Shown here: in pieces, positions 43,840 through 51,748 of the stretch | Layout: the number at the start of each line of letters is the position of its first letter | Numbering within the stretch: position 1 is the first letter of the stretch | Made by a program: the position numbers and the translations under genes | Notes under the pieces: model-generated | Database searches by the model: none | Told to the model about the DNA's origin: nothing | Seen by the model: only the letters and a program-made list of their open reading frames with translations | DNA from: Thermoplasmata archaeon | Lineage (GTDB): Archaea; Thermoplasmatota; Thermoplasmata; Lutacidiplasmatales; UBA184 | Reading direction: 5' to 3' | DNA: 64,000 nt | NCBI GenBank assembly: GCA_022750435.1 | Contig: JAKIVS010000003.1 | Location: 58,717-122,716 of the forward strand

Positions 43840-43967
43840 TGGACGTCGCCGTTCCCGGGGTCGTCCCGTTCTGCTTCTGCGGGCACGAGAAGTGCCGGGG
43901 GCAGGGAACGTGCCCCGAGCTCGCCTGCTACCACGCCCTCCCTCCGAAGAAGCTCGGTGAGGACTGA
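43836..43967 (+). CDS. Cys/His microprotein (43 aa)
   Basis: Starting at ATG 43836 (or the ATG at 43839), the product has F-C-F-C-G-H-E-K-C, a later T-C-P and A-C-Y-H. This arrangement can hold one or two zinc ions. It is too short for ordinary gene calling, but the start/stop overlap with the upstream gene and the 4-nt gap to the next support it. Confidence 0.5.
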   Translation: MMDVAVPGVVPFCFCGHEKCRGQGTCPELACYHALPPKKLGED

Positions 43968-43971
43968 ATTG

Positions 43972-44130
43972 ATGCACGTCTGCGGACGGTGCCCGCCGGA
44001 ACAGGGCTTACCGGGTCGGCCGTTCCCGGCCTTCCGCGAGCTGCGCCGCCACATGCTCGAGGTCCATGGGAAGGAGCCCGAGTCGCGCCCCCTTCCGCCC
44101 GAGCCGATCGATTTCAGGTTCCTCGCATGA
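43972..44130 (+). CDS. C2H2 zinc-finger microprotein (52 aa)
   Basis: ATG 43972 opens M-H-V-C-G-R-C, continues to a Phe and Leu at the expected hydrophobic positions (FRELRRHMLEVH) and ends the finger with two His. The pattern C-x2-C ... H-x4-H is a C2H2 finger. Its stop overlaps the integrase ATG (ATGA at 44127), so the two are translationally coupled. It is a good candidate for a DNA-binding directionality factor or repressor of the integrase. Confidence 0.6.
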   Translation: MHVCGRCPPEQGLPGRPFPAFRELRRHMLEVHGKEPESRPLPPEPIDFRFLA

Positions 44131-45131
44131 TGCTCGATCTCGACTCGTACCGTCGCTGGGCCGCGACCGACGGCCACCTGTCCCCTCGCACGCTCGACAA
44201 GTCGATCCGGTACCTCCGCTTCCTGGAGCGGGCCGGGTTCAACCTCGCGGCCCCCGAGCTGAGCCGCGACCAGGTCCTCCAGCTGCTCATGGAGGCGCGA
44301 GCTCGCGGCGCGGCGCCGTACACGCTGAACCTCTGGGTCACGCAACTCAACCGGTGGGTCCGGTTCCGCGGGATCGAGTGGAGGATTCCGACGTTTCACC
44401 ACGGGCACAAGCCGGATGTCCCGGCCCCGGACCGCTCGCAAGCGGTCAAACTCTGGAACCTCGAGTGGGCGGATCCGGGCACGACGGCCCGGAACCAGGC
44501 GATCCTCGCGGTCTTTCTCGACAAGGGGCTCCGCAGGCAGGAGATGATCGACCTCAACCTCACGGACTTCGTCCAGACGACCAAGGGGCCGTCGCTGGTC
44601 GTTCGGCACGGGAAGGGGGAGAAGGAGCGCACCGTCCCGATCGCGCGCGAGACGGCGAAGAGGATCCGGCGCTACGTCGACGTCTACCGGATCGCGAAGG
44701 ATCCCCGCGCGCTGTTCACGAGCCGGACGGGTCGGCTCTCCCACGCCTACATCGGAAAGGTCGTCAAGACCGCCGGTGAGCGGGTCGGCCTCCCGTGGAT
44801 TTCCTGTCACAAGCTTCGGCACTTCGCGACGGACGACATGCTCGATCGGGGCGTGAGCGTCCAGTCGGTCGCCGAGGTCCTGGGACACGAGAAGGTGGAA
44901 ACGACCATGTTGTACCGGACGAAGCGCCTGAGTCGGCAGTACGCCGAAGACGAGGTGAGGGCCGCGGACAGCGGCCGCTTTCGGGACGAGCGGCCCCGTG
45001 CCGCTCCCGCGCGATCGAGAGACTGCGCCGAGGTCCCGCCCGTGACGCCCGAACTCGTCCTCTCCGACGGAAAGGCGGGTTCGAATCCGGGCGGACGTCG
45101 TTCCTGTACAAGTGGACCGGTCGGGATTTGA
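44127..45131 (+). CDS. Tyrosine recombinase / integrase (XerC/D-like)
   Basis: ATG 44127 gives 334 residues. A SAM-like N-terminal core-binding domain (LSPRTLDKSIRYLRFLERAG) leads to the catalytic domain: R136 in G-L-R-R-Q-E-M, a beta-hairpin Lys in G-K-G-E-K-E-R, H228-K-L-R231, H254 in L-G-H-E-K and the nucleophile Y263 in M-L-Y-R-T. All catalytic residues are present. The gene runs through the att core, and its stop (45129-45131) is supplied by the tRNA side. In the excised circle the frame would continue for 20 more codons from the attL side and stop at 15948. It is the predicted integrase for the tRNA-Ala site. Confidence 0.9.
   Translation: MMLDLDSYRRWAATDGHLSPRTLDKSIRYLRFLERAGFNLAAPELSRDQVLQLLMEARARGAAPYTLNLWVTQLNRWVRFRGIEWRIPTFHHGHKPDVPAPDRSQAVKLWNLEWADPGTTARNQAILAVFLDKGLRRQEMIDLNLTDFVQTTKGPSLVVRHGKGEKERTVPIARETAKRIRRYVDVYRIAKDPRALFTSRTGRLSHAYIGKVVKTAGERVGLPWISCHKLRHFATDDMLDRGVSVQSVAEVLGHEKVETTMLYRTKRLSRQYAEDEVRAADSGRFRDERPRAAPARSRDCAEVPPVTPELVLSDGKAGSNPGGRRSCTSGPVGI
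45113..45128. repeat. attR core inside tRNA-Ala
   Basis: TGGACCGGTCGGGATT starts exactly at the tRNA discriminator base and runs through the 3' acceptor strand into the T arm. It is identical to 15870-15885. Integration at tRNA 3' ends that keeps the tRNA intact is the usual pattern of archaeal elements. Confidence 0.9.
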
Positions 45132-45186
45132 ACCCGAGGCCTCCGGTTTGCAAAACCGGCGATCTTCCGAGCTGATCTACCGGCCC
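45113..45186 (-). tRNA. tRNA-Ala (anticodon TGC)
   Basis: On the minus strand the gene folds into a complete cloverleaf: acceptor GGGCCGG/CCGGTCC with the G3-U70 pair that specifies alanine, D arm, anticodon stem CCGGT/ACCGG with loop TTTGCAA, variable AGGCC, and T arm TCGGG-TTCAAAT-CCCGA. The discriminator is A and no CCA is encoded. A CGATAAGG-like box lies about 30 nt upstream (near 45,215). The 3' end is the element's attachment site. Confidence 0.95.
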
Positions 45187-45310
45187 TCGCGGCACGTTCG
45201 GGCGCCCGCCCTTATCGGGTTTCCGTCCGAGGTGCCGCGCCGGGCGACGGAGCTGTGGGGCGCGATTGGGACCCTCTTACCTCATAACCCGGACCCGTCC
45301 CTCTTGGGCC

Positions 45311-46294
45311 GTGCACCTCTCGGCCTTCTCCGTCGTCGATTCGTACGCGGAAGACGTCGCCGCCGGGCGAGACCGGTACGCCGAACTGCTCGCCCTGGCG
45401 GACGCCGGGGAGCGGGCCGGGCTCTCGACGATCTGGGTCGCAGAGCACCACTTCCACGCGGGCGGGGTCTGTCCCTCCCCGCCGGTGCTGCTGAGCGCCA
45501 TCGCCTCCCGGACAACCCGGATCCGGATCGGCGTGCTGGTGAGCGTCCTCCCGTTCCACAACCCCGTCGAGCTCGCCGAGCAGTACGCGATGGTCGACCA
45601 GCTCGCCCGCGGCCGGCTCAACCTCGGCGTCGGGAGTGGCTACATCCCCCTCGAGTTCGAGGGGTTCGGCGTCGACCCGGCGACCAAGCGGGAACGGTTC
45701 GATGCCGCCCTCGAGACGCTCCTCGCGGGCCTCCGGGGGGAGCCCATCGTCCCCTCCGGCGCCGGCCGACGGTCGCTCAACGTCTCCCCCGTGCAGCGAC
45801 CCCACCCGCCGATCTGGATCGCCGTCCAACGGCGCGAGGCGCTCCCGTTCGTTGCGCGACGGGGGCTCTCCGTCGCGCTCGTCCCGTACGCCACCGTCGG
45901 CAGCGTCGGGGAGCTCGGGAGTCAGATCACCGAGTTCCGGTCCCATCTGCCGCCCGGGGCGAAGGTCACCGTCTCGGTCGCCCTCCACCTCTACGCCGGG
46001 GCTCATCCGAACCGCGCGCGGCATGCCCTCCAACGCTACCTGGACAGCCGTCTCGCCACCCAGTCGTCGTTCTACCAGGACAAGGTCCGGCGCGACCCAT
46101 CGCACGCCTCGGCCGCCACCATCGAGTCGACCGGGTTCGCCCTCTTCGGGGAGGCGAGCGACGTCGTCGAACGCCTCGAGGCGTACCGGGCGGCGGGCGT
46201 CGACGAGGTGCTCGGCATCTTCGATTTCGGAGGACTCCCCGTCCCCGACGTCACGAGCTCCGTCGAGGCGCTCGCCGGACGCTTCCGCGCGTGA
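45311..46294 (+). CDS. Luciferase-like (LLM class) flavin-dependent oxidoreductase
   Basis: GTG 45311 gives 327 residues with the luciferase-like monooxygenase pattern: LSTIWVAEHHFHAGG near residue 37, PPVLLSAIASRTTRIRIGV, HNPVELAEQYAMVDQLARGR and G-V-G-S-G-Y. These match F420- or FMN-dependent members of the family; the AEHHF motif is typical. Electron donor and substrate are unknown, F420 being plausible in an archaeon. It is the first chromosomal gene right of the tRNA. Confidence 0.85.
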   Translation: MHLSAFSVVDSYAEDVAAGRDRYAELLALADAGERAGLSTIWVAEHHFHAGGVCPSPPVLLSAIASRTTRIRIGVLVSVLPFHNPVELAEQYAMVDQLARGRLNLGVGSGYIPLEFEGFGVDPATKRERFDAALETLLAGLRGEPIVPSGAGRRSLNVSPVQRPHPPIWIAVQRREALPFVARRGLSVALVPYATVGSVGELGSQITEFRSHLPPGAKVTVSVALHLYAGAHPNRARHALQRYLDSRLATQSSFYQDKVRRDPSHASAATIESTGFALFGEASDVVERLEAYRAAGVDEVLGIFDFGGLPVPDVTSSVEALAGRFRA

Positions 46295-46366
46295 ACCGCC
46301 GCCCGGGAATCGGTCGCTCGAAAAAGGAGAGGGGGAAGAGGTTGGGCCCGGGACCCGTTCAGGGTC

Positions 46367-48718
46367 CTACGCCGGAGGCGGGGGGCTCTCCGGCGGAGTC
46401 CCACCCGAAGCGGCGGCGGGCGGCACGGTCGTGGACGCCGGTTCCTGCCAAGCCTGCGGCGGGGCGCCCCCCGACGGGGGTGAGCCGGACTCCGGCTTCA
46501 TCATCTTCGGGCGCCCGTGGCTGCGGATCGCGAGGAACAGCACGATGCCGATGACGATCACGATGATCAGCAGGAGCAGCCAGCCGACCGTCAAACCGGA
46601 CCCCGCACCCAGCTCCAGGCCGAGCCCCGAGGGGTTCGACTGGACGTTCACCGAGACGCTGTTGTCCGAGCTGTAGCTGTTGGTGGTCGGTTCGGCTTCG
46701 ACCCAGATCACCTGGATGCCGTTCGGGGTGTTGCTCGGAATCGTGTAGGAGATCGTCCCGCTCGAGGCGGTCGTCTGCATCTCCACGGCGCCGTAGCCGG
46801 TGTCCTCCCAGGCGCTCGACGGCCACACCCAGATCGTCCACGCCTTCGGCATCGGCGTCCCGCCGCGCGCCGTGATGGCGTAGGTGATCTGGATCGTCTG
46901 GCCGGGTTGGTAGCTCCCGTCCTGGTAGTTCGACTTCGTGTTGACGCCGACCGCGAGGTCGTAGCCCGTCGCGAGGTACACGTAGGTGGTGCCGTTGGTG
47001 ATCGTCGCGCCGGTGCTCCCGATCGCGAACACGCTGAACTCGATGTAGCGCGGGGCGCCCTTCGCCGGGATCGCGACCGTCAGGGTCGTTCCGGTCATCG
47101 GTCCAGAGATCAGGCGGTCGCCGTTCGAGTCGATGACGAGCGACTCGAGCGTCGCGCCCGAGAGGACCGAGCCGAGCGTCGTGACCGTCACGACCACCGT
47201 GTCGCCCGCCTGGTAGTACGGCTCATTCGACGACAGGAGAATCTGCGGTTGGGAGACCGAGGTGTAGGCGTAGGTGTAGACGGATCCCGTCGCGTTCGAC
47301 GCGTAGAGATAGATGTAGATGGTGCCCGTCAGGCCCATCGGCGCCGTGAACTGGATCGTACCGGAGGTTCCGTTCAGTCCGCCCTCACTGACGAGCCACG
47401 AGTACCCGCCGACCGAGGAGTACGCCCAGATCTGGTCCTCCGTGGCGTTCCAGCCCTGGGTGACCGACGAGTTGCCCGTCAGCGTCCAGTTGGCGAAGAT
47501 CGAGTCGCCGCCGTAGTACTGGGCGAGGTTGAACACGAGCTGGATGCTCGGGGCGGCGGCGGTCGACCGGAGGATGTAGAACGTGGTGTTGGTCGCGGGT
47601 CCCTTGTTCGTCGGGATGGCCGGGTCGCTGGGCGTCACCGAGAGGGTGTTCGCGCCGGTCGTCGAGAACGTGTTGGCGTCGGCGGTGAACAGCCACTGCG
47701 CCTGCCCGTTCGCGTTCGTGGAGAGCTTGGTCGGGGGCGTGCCCGCGGGGGTCACCGGGGTCGCGCCGTTCTCGTAGAGGATGCTCAGGACCATCCCGTT
47801 CGCGGGCTGGCGCACTCCGCCGTAGTAGGCGGACTGGAGCCACTCCGTCACCGTCGCGATGATCGGAGAACCGGATTGGAACGTATCCGTGTAGCACCCG
47901 GTCGCGCAGGTCGAGAGCGTGACCGTCGGGGCCGAGAGCTCCCCGATGTAGATGTAGGGGTAGGTGGAGACGCTCCAGACCGAAGATCCCGTGGTGTTCG
48001 CCCAGAAGTGGAACTCCACGATCCCGTTCGCGCTCGCGTTCGTCGGCAGCGTGAAGGAGTACGTCCCGTTCCAGGCGGTTCCCAGGGAGTGGGGCGTGCC
48101 GGGGAGACCGATGTAGGTGAGCGTGCTCGTCTCGTACTGGGCATCGACGGTCCAGGTGACCGCATGGTTGTACGGAGCGTCGTTGACCTCGCTCCAAGTC
48201 GAGTAGTAGATCGTCGCGGAGTGGCCCGGCAGGAGGATCGAGGTGTTCGCCTGCGTGTCGGCGTAGTAGGTGACGACGGAGAAGTTCTGGAACGAGAATC
48301 CGGCCGTCGAGCCGCTGATCGTGATGTTCCAGGTGCCCGGCCAGACCAGATTGAGCGGGAGGGCGAACCGCGTGTTGGATGCGTAGCTGTAGTTGACGCC
48401 CGCCGTGAAGTGGGCCGTCATGGTGGCGACGGGGTTGGTCAGACCGTCGCGGGTGGCGTTGTAGTCGTTGATGGCGATGGTCGCCGACGTATCCACGCCG
48501 TCGGTGGCGTAGAAGTAGACGAGTCCCGAGGAGAGTCCGGTGTAGAAGGTCGAGTCATATCCACCGCCGGAGTTGGTCGTCGTAATCGTGTCCGTCGCCG
48601 CCGGCAACGGGGCCGACGGATGGGCGGGCGCCGCCCGGACGGGGGCGGGCAGGACCAGGAAGGCAGACGCGGTCAGCAGGAAGACAATGGCAATCGCTAC
48701 GGCGACACCTCGACGCAT
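46367..48718 (-). CDS. Large secreted, C-terminally anchored surface protein
   Basis: ATG 48718 gives 783 residues with a signal peptide (1-29). A long beta-rich ectodomain has many sequons; modules around residues 540-640 (EPYYQAGDTVVVTVTTLG) resemble macroglobulin MG2-type sandwiches. A C-terminal transmembrane helix (LLLLIIVIVIGIVLFLAI) and a Pro/Ala-rich cytoplasmic tail follow. The frame extends upstream of the chosen start but loses coding character. The TATA box 27 nt before the ATG supports the start and a leaderless mRNA. Envelope role inferred. Confidence 0.8.
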   Translation of the reverse strand: MRRGVAVAIAIVFLLTASAFLVLPAPVRAAPAHPSAPLPAATDTITTTNSGGGYDSTFYTGLSSGLVYFYATDGVDTSATIAINDYNATRDGLTNPVATMTAHFTAGVNYSYASNTRFALPLNLVWPGTWNITISGSTAGFSFQNFSVVTYYADTQANTSILLPGHSATIYYSTWSEVNDAPYNHAVTWTVDAQYETSTLTYIGLPGTPHSLGTAWNGTYSFTLPTNASANGIVEFHFWANTTGSSVWSVSTYPYIYIGELSAPTVTLSTCATGCYTDTFQSGSPIIATVTEWLQSAYYGGVRQPANGMVLSILYENGATPVTPAGTPPTKLSTNANGQAQWLFTADANTFSTTGANTLSVTPSDPAIPTNKGPATNTTFYILRSTAAAPSIQLVFNLAQYYGGDSIFANWTLTGNSSVTQGWNATEDQIWAYSSVGGYSWLVSEGGLNGTSGTIQFTAPMGLTGTIYIYLYASNATGSVYTYAYTSVSQPQILLSSNEPYYQAGDTVVVTVTTLGSVLSGATLESLVIDSNGDRLISGPMTGTTLTVAIPAKGAPRYIEFSVFAIGSTGATITNGTTYVYLATGYDLAVGVNTKSNYQDGSYQPGQTIQITYAITARGGTPMPKAWTIWVWPSSAWEDTGYGAVEMQTTASSGTISYTIPSNTPNGIQVIWVEAEPTTNSYSSDNSVSVNVQSNPSGLGLELGAGSGLTVGWLLLLIIVIVIGIVLFLAIRSHGRPKMMKPESGSPPSGGAPPQAWQEPASTTVPPAAASGGTPPESPPPPA

Positions 48719-48740
48719 ACCTTCGGCGTGGTGGCATGGG

Positions 48741-48750
48741 GTATTTAATT
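48741..48750 (-). promoter_or_regulatory. TATA box of the surface protein gene
   Basis: The minus-strand AATTAAATAC is the clearest AT-rich box in the area. Its centre is 27 nt from the ATG at 48718, the distance expected for transcription starting at or near the start codon. Confidence 0.7.
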
Positions 48751-48799
48751 TCTCTCGTACAATTCCCGTCGAGCAACCGGGAGGGCAGAATCGAGGAAG

Positions 48800-49579
48800 A
48801 TGGCAGAATCTCGACGACCGGGCCCGAAGCCGAAGCGTCTGTACGCCCGCCTCGTCCGCTGGGGGGACCCGGACCGCGACGACCTCCCGTCCGGACGAGC
48901 CCAACGGCTGTTCGCCACCGGGCTCGACGTCGCCGGGCGCCTGGTCGGGTCCGGACGGCTGACCGATCCTCCGGGCCACTTGCTCGTTCTCCGAGCTCGC
49001 GACCGCGATGAGGCGATTCGGGTTCTTCGGACGGACCCGTTCCGGCCGCTTCCCAACGCCATGTACGATGTCCTGGTCTGGGATCCGGAATCCCTCGGGA
49101 CCGGCGTGAACCTGGAGCCTCCGCCCGCTCGGGGCTCTGGTCGGCTGACCCAGCTGCAACGTGTGGCGGTGGTCGTCCGGGACCGGGCGTCGTCCCTCGC
49201 GTGGTACCGCGGAGTCCTTGGGCTCGAGGTCCGCGCGGAGGATGAGGAAACGGGGTTTGTGGAACTCTCGCTCGGGAAAGGTGTGGTCGCGCTCTCCTTG
49301 GTCGTGCCGCGCCCCGAGTGGGGCGAACCGTACTACTCGGAGGCGCTCGGGCGGATGGGCACGCGGACGGGGATCGTCTTCGAGACCGACAGCGTCAACG
49401 CCCTCGCCCTCCGGCTCGAGCACGCCGGGGTCCGGCTGCCGGAACCCCCGCGCGCGGAGCCGTGGGGAGGGAGGACGATCCGGTTCGCCGACCCGGACGG
49501 GAACGAATTCCTGGCGTTCGAGGTCGCTCGACGGCCGGCCGCCCGCGCCCGACTGCCCCGCCGGAAGCCCGCTCTCTGA
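48800..49579 (+). CDS. YCII-like domain fused to a VOC/glyoxalase domain
   Basis: The 259-residue product joins an N-terminal ferredoxin-like region resembling YCII proteins (LLVLRARDRDEAIRVLRTDPF, about 60-85) to a C-terminal VOC domain (LAWYRGVLGLEVRAEDEE, about 133-150, closing with FADPDGNEFLAF). Both domain types are often small enzymes or resistance factors. The fusion suggests one substrate channelled between them, but the reaction is unknown. Confidence 0.7.
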   Translation: MAESRRPGPKPKRLYARLVRWGDPDRDDLPSGRAQRLFATGLDVAGRLVGSGRLTDPPGHLLVLRARDRDEAIRVLRTDPFRPLPNAMYDVLVWDPESLGTGVNLEPPPARGSGRLTQLQRVAVVVRDRASSLAWYRGVLGLEVRAEDEETGFVELSLGKGVVALSLVVPRPEWGEPYYSEALGRMGTRTGIVFETDSVNALALRLEHAGVRLPEPPRAEPWGGRTIRFADPDGNEFLAFEVARRPAARARLPRRKPAL

Positions 49580-49633
49580 CCCGGTTCCAAGCGTCTATAT
49601 TCACGTCGCGAGTGCGGCGCCTAGCGGAGTCCC

Positions 49634-50302
49634 ATGACGGAGATCCTGCCCGGTGTGCACCAAGTGGAGGGCGTCGACCCATCCCCCGACTTCTCGACCC
49701 ACGTCTATCTCCTGAAAGATCCGGGGTCGACGTGGACTCTGGTCGACACGGGACTTCCCGGATCCGAGACGGCGATTGCGGCGTACCTGAAGCGGCACAG
49801 CATCGCTCCCTCTTCGGTCGCACGGATTCTCTTGACGCACCTCCACCGGGACCACACGGGCGCCCTCGCCGCGGTCGCGGGATTGACGAAGGCGAAGACG
49901 TTCGCCCACTGGCTTGAGGCGGCGTACATCGCCTGCGACCCCCCGTACGAAGGACCTGGGTCGCCTCCGGCGGAGCCGTTCCACGTCACCGAGCGTCTCA
50001 AGGACGGCGACTCGATCGATGGGTTCGGCGGGCTCGTCGCGTACCACACCCCCGGACACACACCAGGACACACCGCGTACTACCAGCCCGACCGGAAGAT
50101 CCTGTTCTCGGGAGACCTCTTCTTCGGGAACGGGAAGGAGCTCACCTTGACCCCGAAGGAGTACACCCACGACGGACCGACGGCGATCGTCTCGGCCCGC
50201 CGGGTCGCGACGCTTGGCGCCGAGTCGCTGCTGACCTACCATGGAGGTCCGTTCCCGAAAGGGGCCGGGCCCCTCGTCCACGGGCTCGTGAAGCGCCTCT
50301 AA
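49634..50302 (+). CDS. Metallo-beta-lactamase fold hydrolase
   Basis: The 222-residue product has the metal-binding H-L-H-R-D-H (69-74), an upstream V-D-T-G, H-T-P-G-H-T-P-G-H near residue 139, F-S-G-D-L-F and a late H in T-Y-H-G-G. All zinc ligands of the family are present. The type is a single-domain hydrolase (lactonase, thioesterase or glyoxalase II-like); substrate unknown. It ends 3 nt before the TTG of the aminotransferase gene, so both are likely one operon. Confidence 0.85.
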   Translation: MTEILPGVHQVEGVDPSPDFSTHVYLLKDPGSTWTLVDTGLPGSETAIAAYLKRHSIAPSSVARILLTHLHRDHTGALAAVAGLTKAKTFAHWLEAAYIACDPPYEGPGSPPAEPFHVTERLKDGDSIDGFGGLVAYHTPGHTPGHTAYYQPDRKILFSGDLFFGNGKELTLTPKEYTHDGPTAIVSARRVATLGAESLLTYHGGPFPKGAGPLVHGLVKRL

Positions 50303-50305
50303 GGG

Positions 50306-51655
50306 TTGGGGGCCGGAGCGCTGGAGCCCGACCGGATCGCTCCCGAGGTCCGGGAGTCCAACTACGTCACCTGGCGTCGCCAGGGGGGGTGGGCCCCCCT
50401 CGTTCTGACCAACGGGGAGGGCTCGACGGTCTGGACGGACGACGGACGCGCCCTCCTCGACTTCTCGAGCCAGCTCGTCGCGACGAACCTCGGTCACTCG
50501 AACCACGCCGTCCAGGAAGCGATCGCGCGTCAGGCCCGGACGCTCCCGTACGCGGCGCCGGGCTTTGCGACCGAAGCCCGCGCCGAGCTCTCGGAGGCCC
50601 TCCGGGGCGTCCTTCCGACCGCTCTCAATCGGTACTTCTTTTCCACCTCGGGAACGGAGGCGAACGAAGCGGCCCTGAAGATCGCCCGGGTCGCGACCGG
50701 GCGGACGAAGGTCGTTTCCCGATACCGGTCCTACCACGGCGCCACGGCGGCCTCGATGTCCGTGACGGGGGACCTGAGGCGCCGCGCCTCCGAGCCGTGG
50801 CAGAAGGTGCCCGGGACCGTCTTCGCCCCGGATTGCTACTGCTACCGCTGCCCGTTCGGCCTCACCTATCCGTCCTGCCATGTGGCGTGCGCCGAGTACG
50901 TCGACTACCAGCTCGACCACGAGGGGGACGTCGCCGCGATGATCGTCGAGCCCGTGGTGGGGACCAACGGCGTGATCGTCCCGGTGCCGGAGTACCTCCC
51001 GAGGATCCGGGCGATCACCAAGGCGCACGACGTTCTCCTCATCGCCGACGAGGTGATGACCGGGTGGGGCCGGACCGGCCGGTGGTTCGGCGTGAACCAT
51101 TGGGGCGTGACCCCGGACATCCTCACGACCGCGAAGGGAGTTACGGGGGCGTACGTCCCCCTCGGCGTGACGGCCACGACGTCCGCCCTCCAGGACGTGT
51201 TCCGGGACCGGTACTTCCCGCACGGCCACACCTACGAGTCGCACCCGCTCACCCTCGCCCCCGCGGCCGTCGCGATCGGCGAATACCGGCGCCTGGACCT
51301 CATCGAGAAGTCTCGCGCCGACGGCGTGTACCTCCTCGACCAGCTTCGCGAGCTCCAGACGCACCACCCCTCGATCGGAGACGTCCGGGGCCTCGGACTG
51401 TTGGCGGCGGTCGAGCTCGTTCGGAACCGGGCGAAGAAGACGCCGTTCAACACCCCCGACGACAAGCTCGCCGGGCGTCCCCTCGTGGTCGAGGGCGTCG
51501 CGAAAGCGATGCTCGACGACGGCGTGTACGTCCTCCCGTGGGTCTCCCACTTAGTCCTGGCGCCGCCGCTCATCGTGACGCGAGCGGAGATCGACCGGGG
51601 CGTCGCGGCTCTCGACCGCGCGCTCACCGTGGCCGATGCGAAGGTTGACGTATAA
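50306..51655 (+). CDS. Class III PLP-dependent aminotransferase
   Basis: The frame starts at TTG 50306 (449 residues). Family features are clear: F-F-S-T-S-G-T-E-A-N-E-A (PLP phosphate cradle), the Y-H-G-A-T turn, A-D-E-V-M-T-G-W-G-R-T-G, and the Schiff-base Lys in T-A-K-G-V-T near residue 277. It is nearest to omega-amino acid/pyruvate or 4-aminobutyrate-type enzymes. The segment with D-C-Y-C-Y-R-C-P-F and S-C-H-V-A-C carries an unusual group of Cys. Substrate unresolved. Confidence 0.85.
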   Translation: MGAGALEPDRIAPEVRESNYVTWRRQGGWAPLVLTNGEGSTVWTDDGRALLDFSSQLVATNLGHSNHAVQEAIARQARTLPYAAPGFATEARAELSEALRGVLPTALNRYFFSTSGTEANEAALKIARVATGRTKVVSRYRSYHGATAASMSVTGDLRRRASEPWQKVPGTVFAPDCYCYRCPFGLTYPSCHVACAEYVDYQLDHEGDVAAMIVEPVVGTNGVIVPVPEYLPRIRAITKAHDVLLIADEVMTGWGRTGRWFGVNHWGVTPDILTTAKGVTGAYVPLGVTATTSALQDVFRDRYFPHGHTYESHPLTLAPAAVAIGEYRRLDLIEKSRADGVYLLDQLRELQTHHPSIGDVRGLGLLAAVELVRNRAKKTPFNTPDDKLAGRPLVVEGVAKAMLDDGVYVLPWVSHLVLAPPLIVTRAEIDRGVAALDRALTVADAKVDV

Positions 51656-51748
51656 CTCGACGAAGTCGCAACGACTCGCCCTTATCTACGACGCCCGGGT
51701 GGGCGGCCGCCGACCCCGTTTCCCGAGGGGACGGCGGAGCAACGTTCC

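Larger units (their letters stand above)
15870..45128. mobile_element. Integrated 29.3-kb archaeal element (putative provirus) in tRNA-Ala
   Basis: Both ends carry the identical 16-mer TGGACCGGTCGGGATT (15870-15885 and 45113-45128). The right copy is the 3' end of an intact tRNA-Ala gene, and a tyrosine integrase gene ends inside it. Everything between is atypical of the flanks: a primase-helicase, two recombinases, two P-loop ATPases, small RHH and zinc-finger proteins, a minus-strand cluster of secreted and membrane proteins, and accessory genes (glycosidase, DUF5131/TcmP, DUF3800). No capsid, portal, terminase or tail protein was recognised, so a pleomorphic membrane-bound virus or a conjugative/vesicle-type element is more likely than a tailed virus. 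All key genes appear intact, so it may still be mobile. Confidence 0.9.

Noticed and set aside
43989..44126. N-terminal extension of the integrase from 43989
   Set aside because: It overlaps the C2H2 microprotein in another frame, and the integrase domain begins right at ATG 44127, which overlaps the upstream stop.
45074..45094. A second tRNA gene on the plus strand
   Set aside because: Only a T-arm-like motif is seen; the T stem has a mismatch and no acceptor, D or anticodon arm can be built.
15870..45128. Tailed-virus provirus (HK97 capsid, portal, terminase)
   Set aside because: No product shows those signatures; the structural-looking genes are secreted or membrane proteins.
46517..48748. 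Plus-strand open frame opposite the large surface protein
   Set aside because: Arg-rich shadow without domains; the minus-strand frame has a signal peptide, an anchor and a good TATA box.
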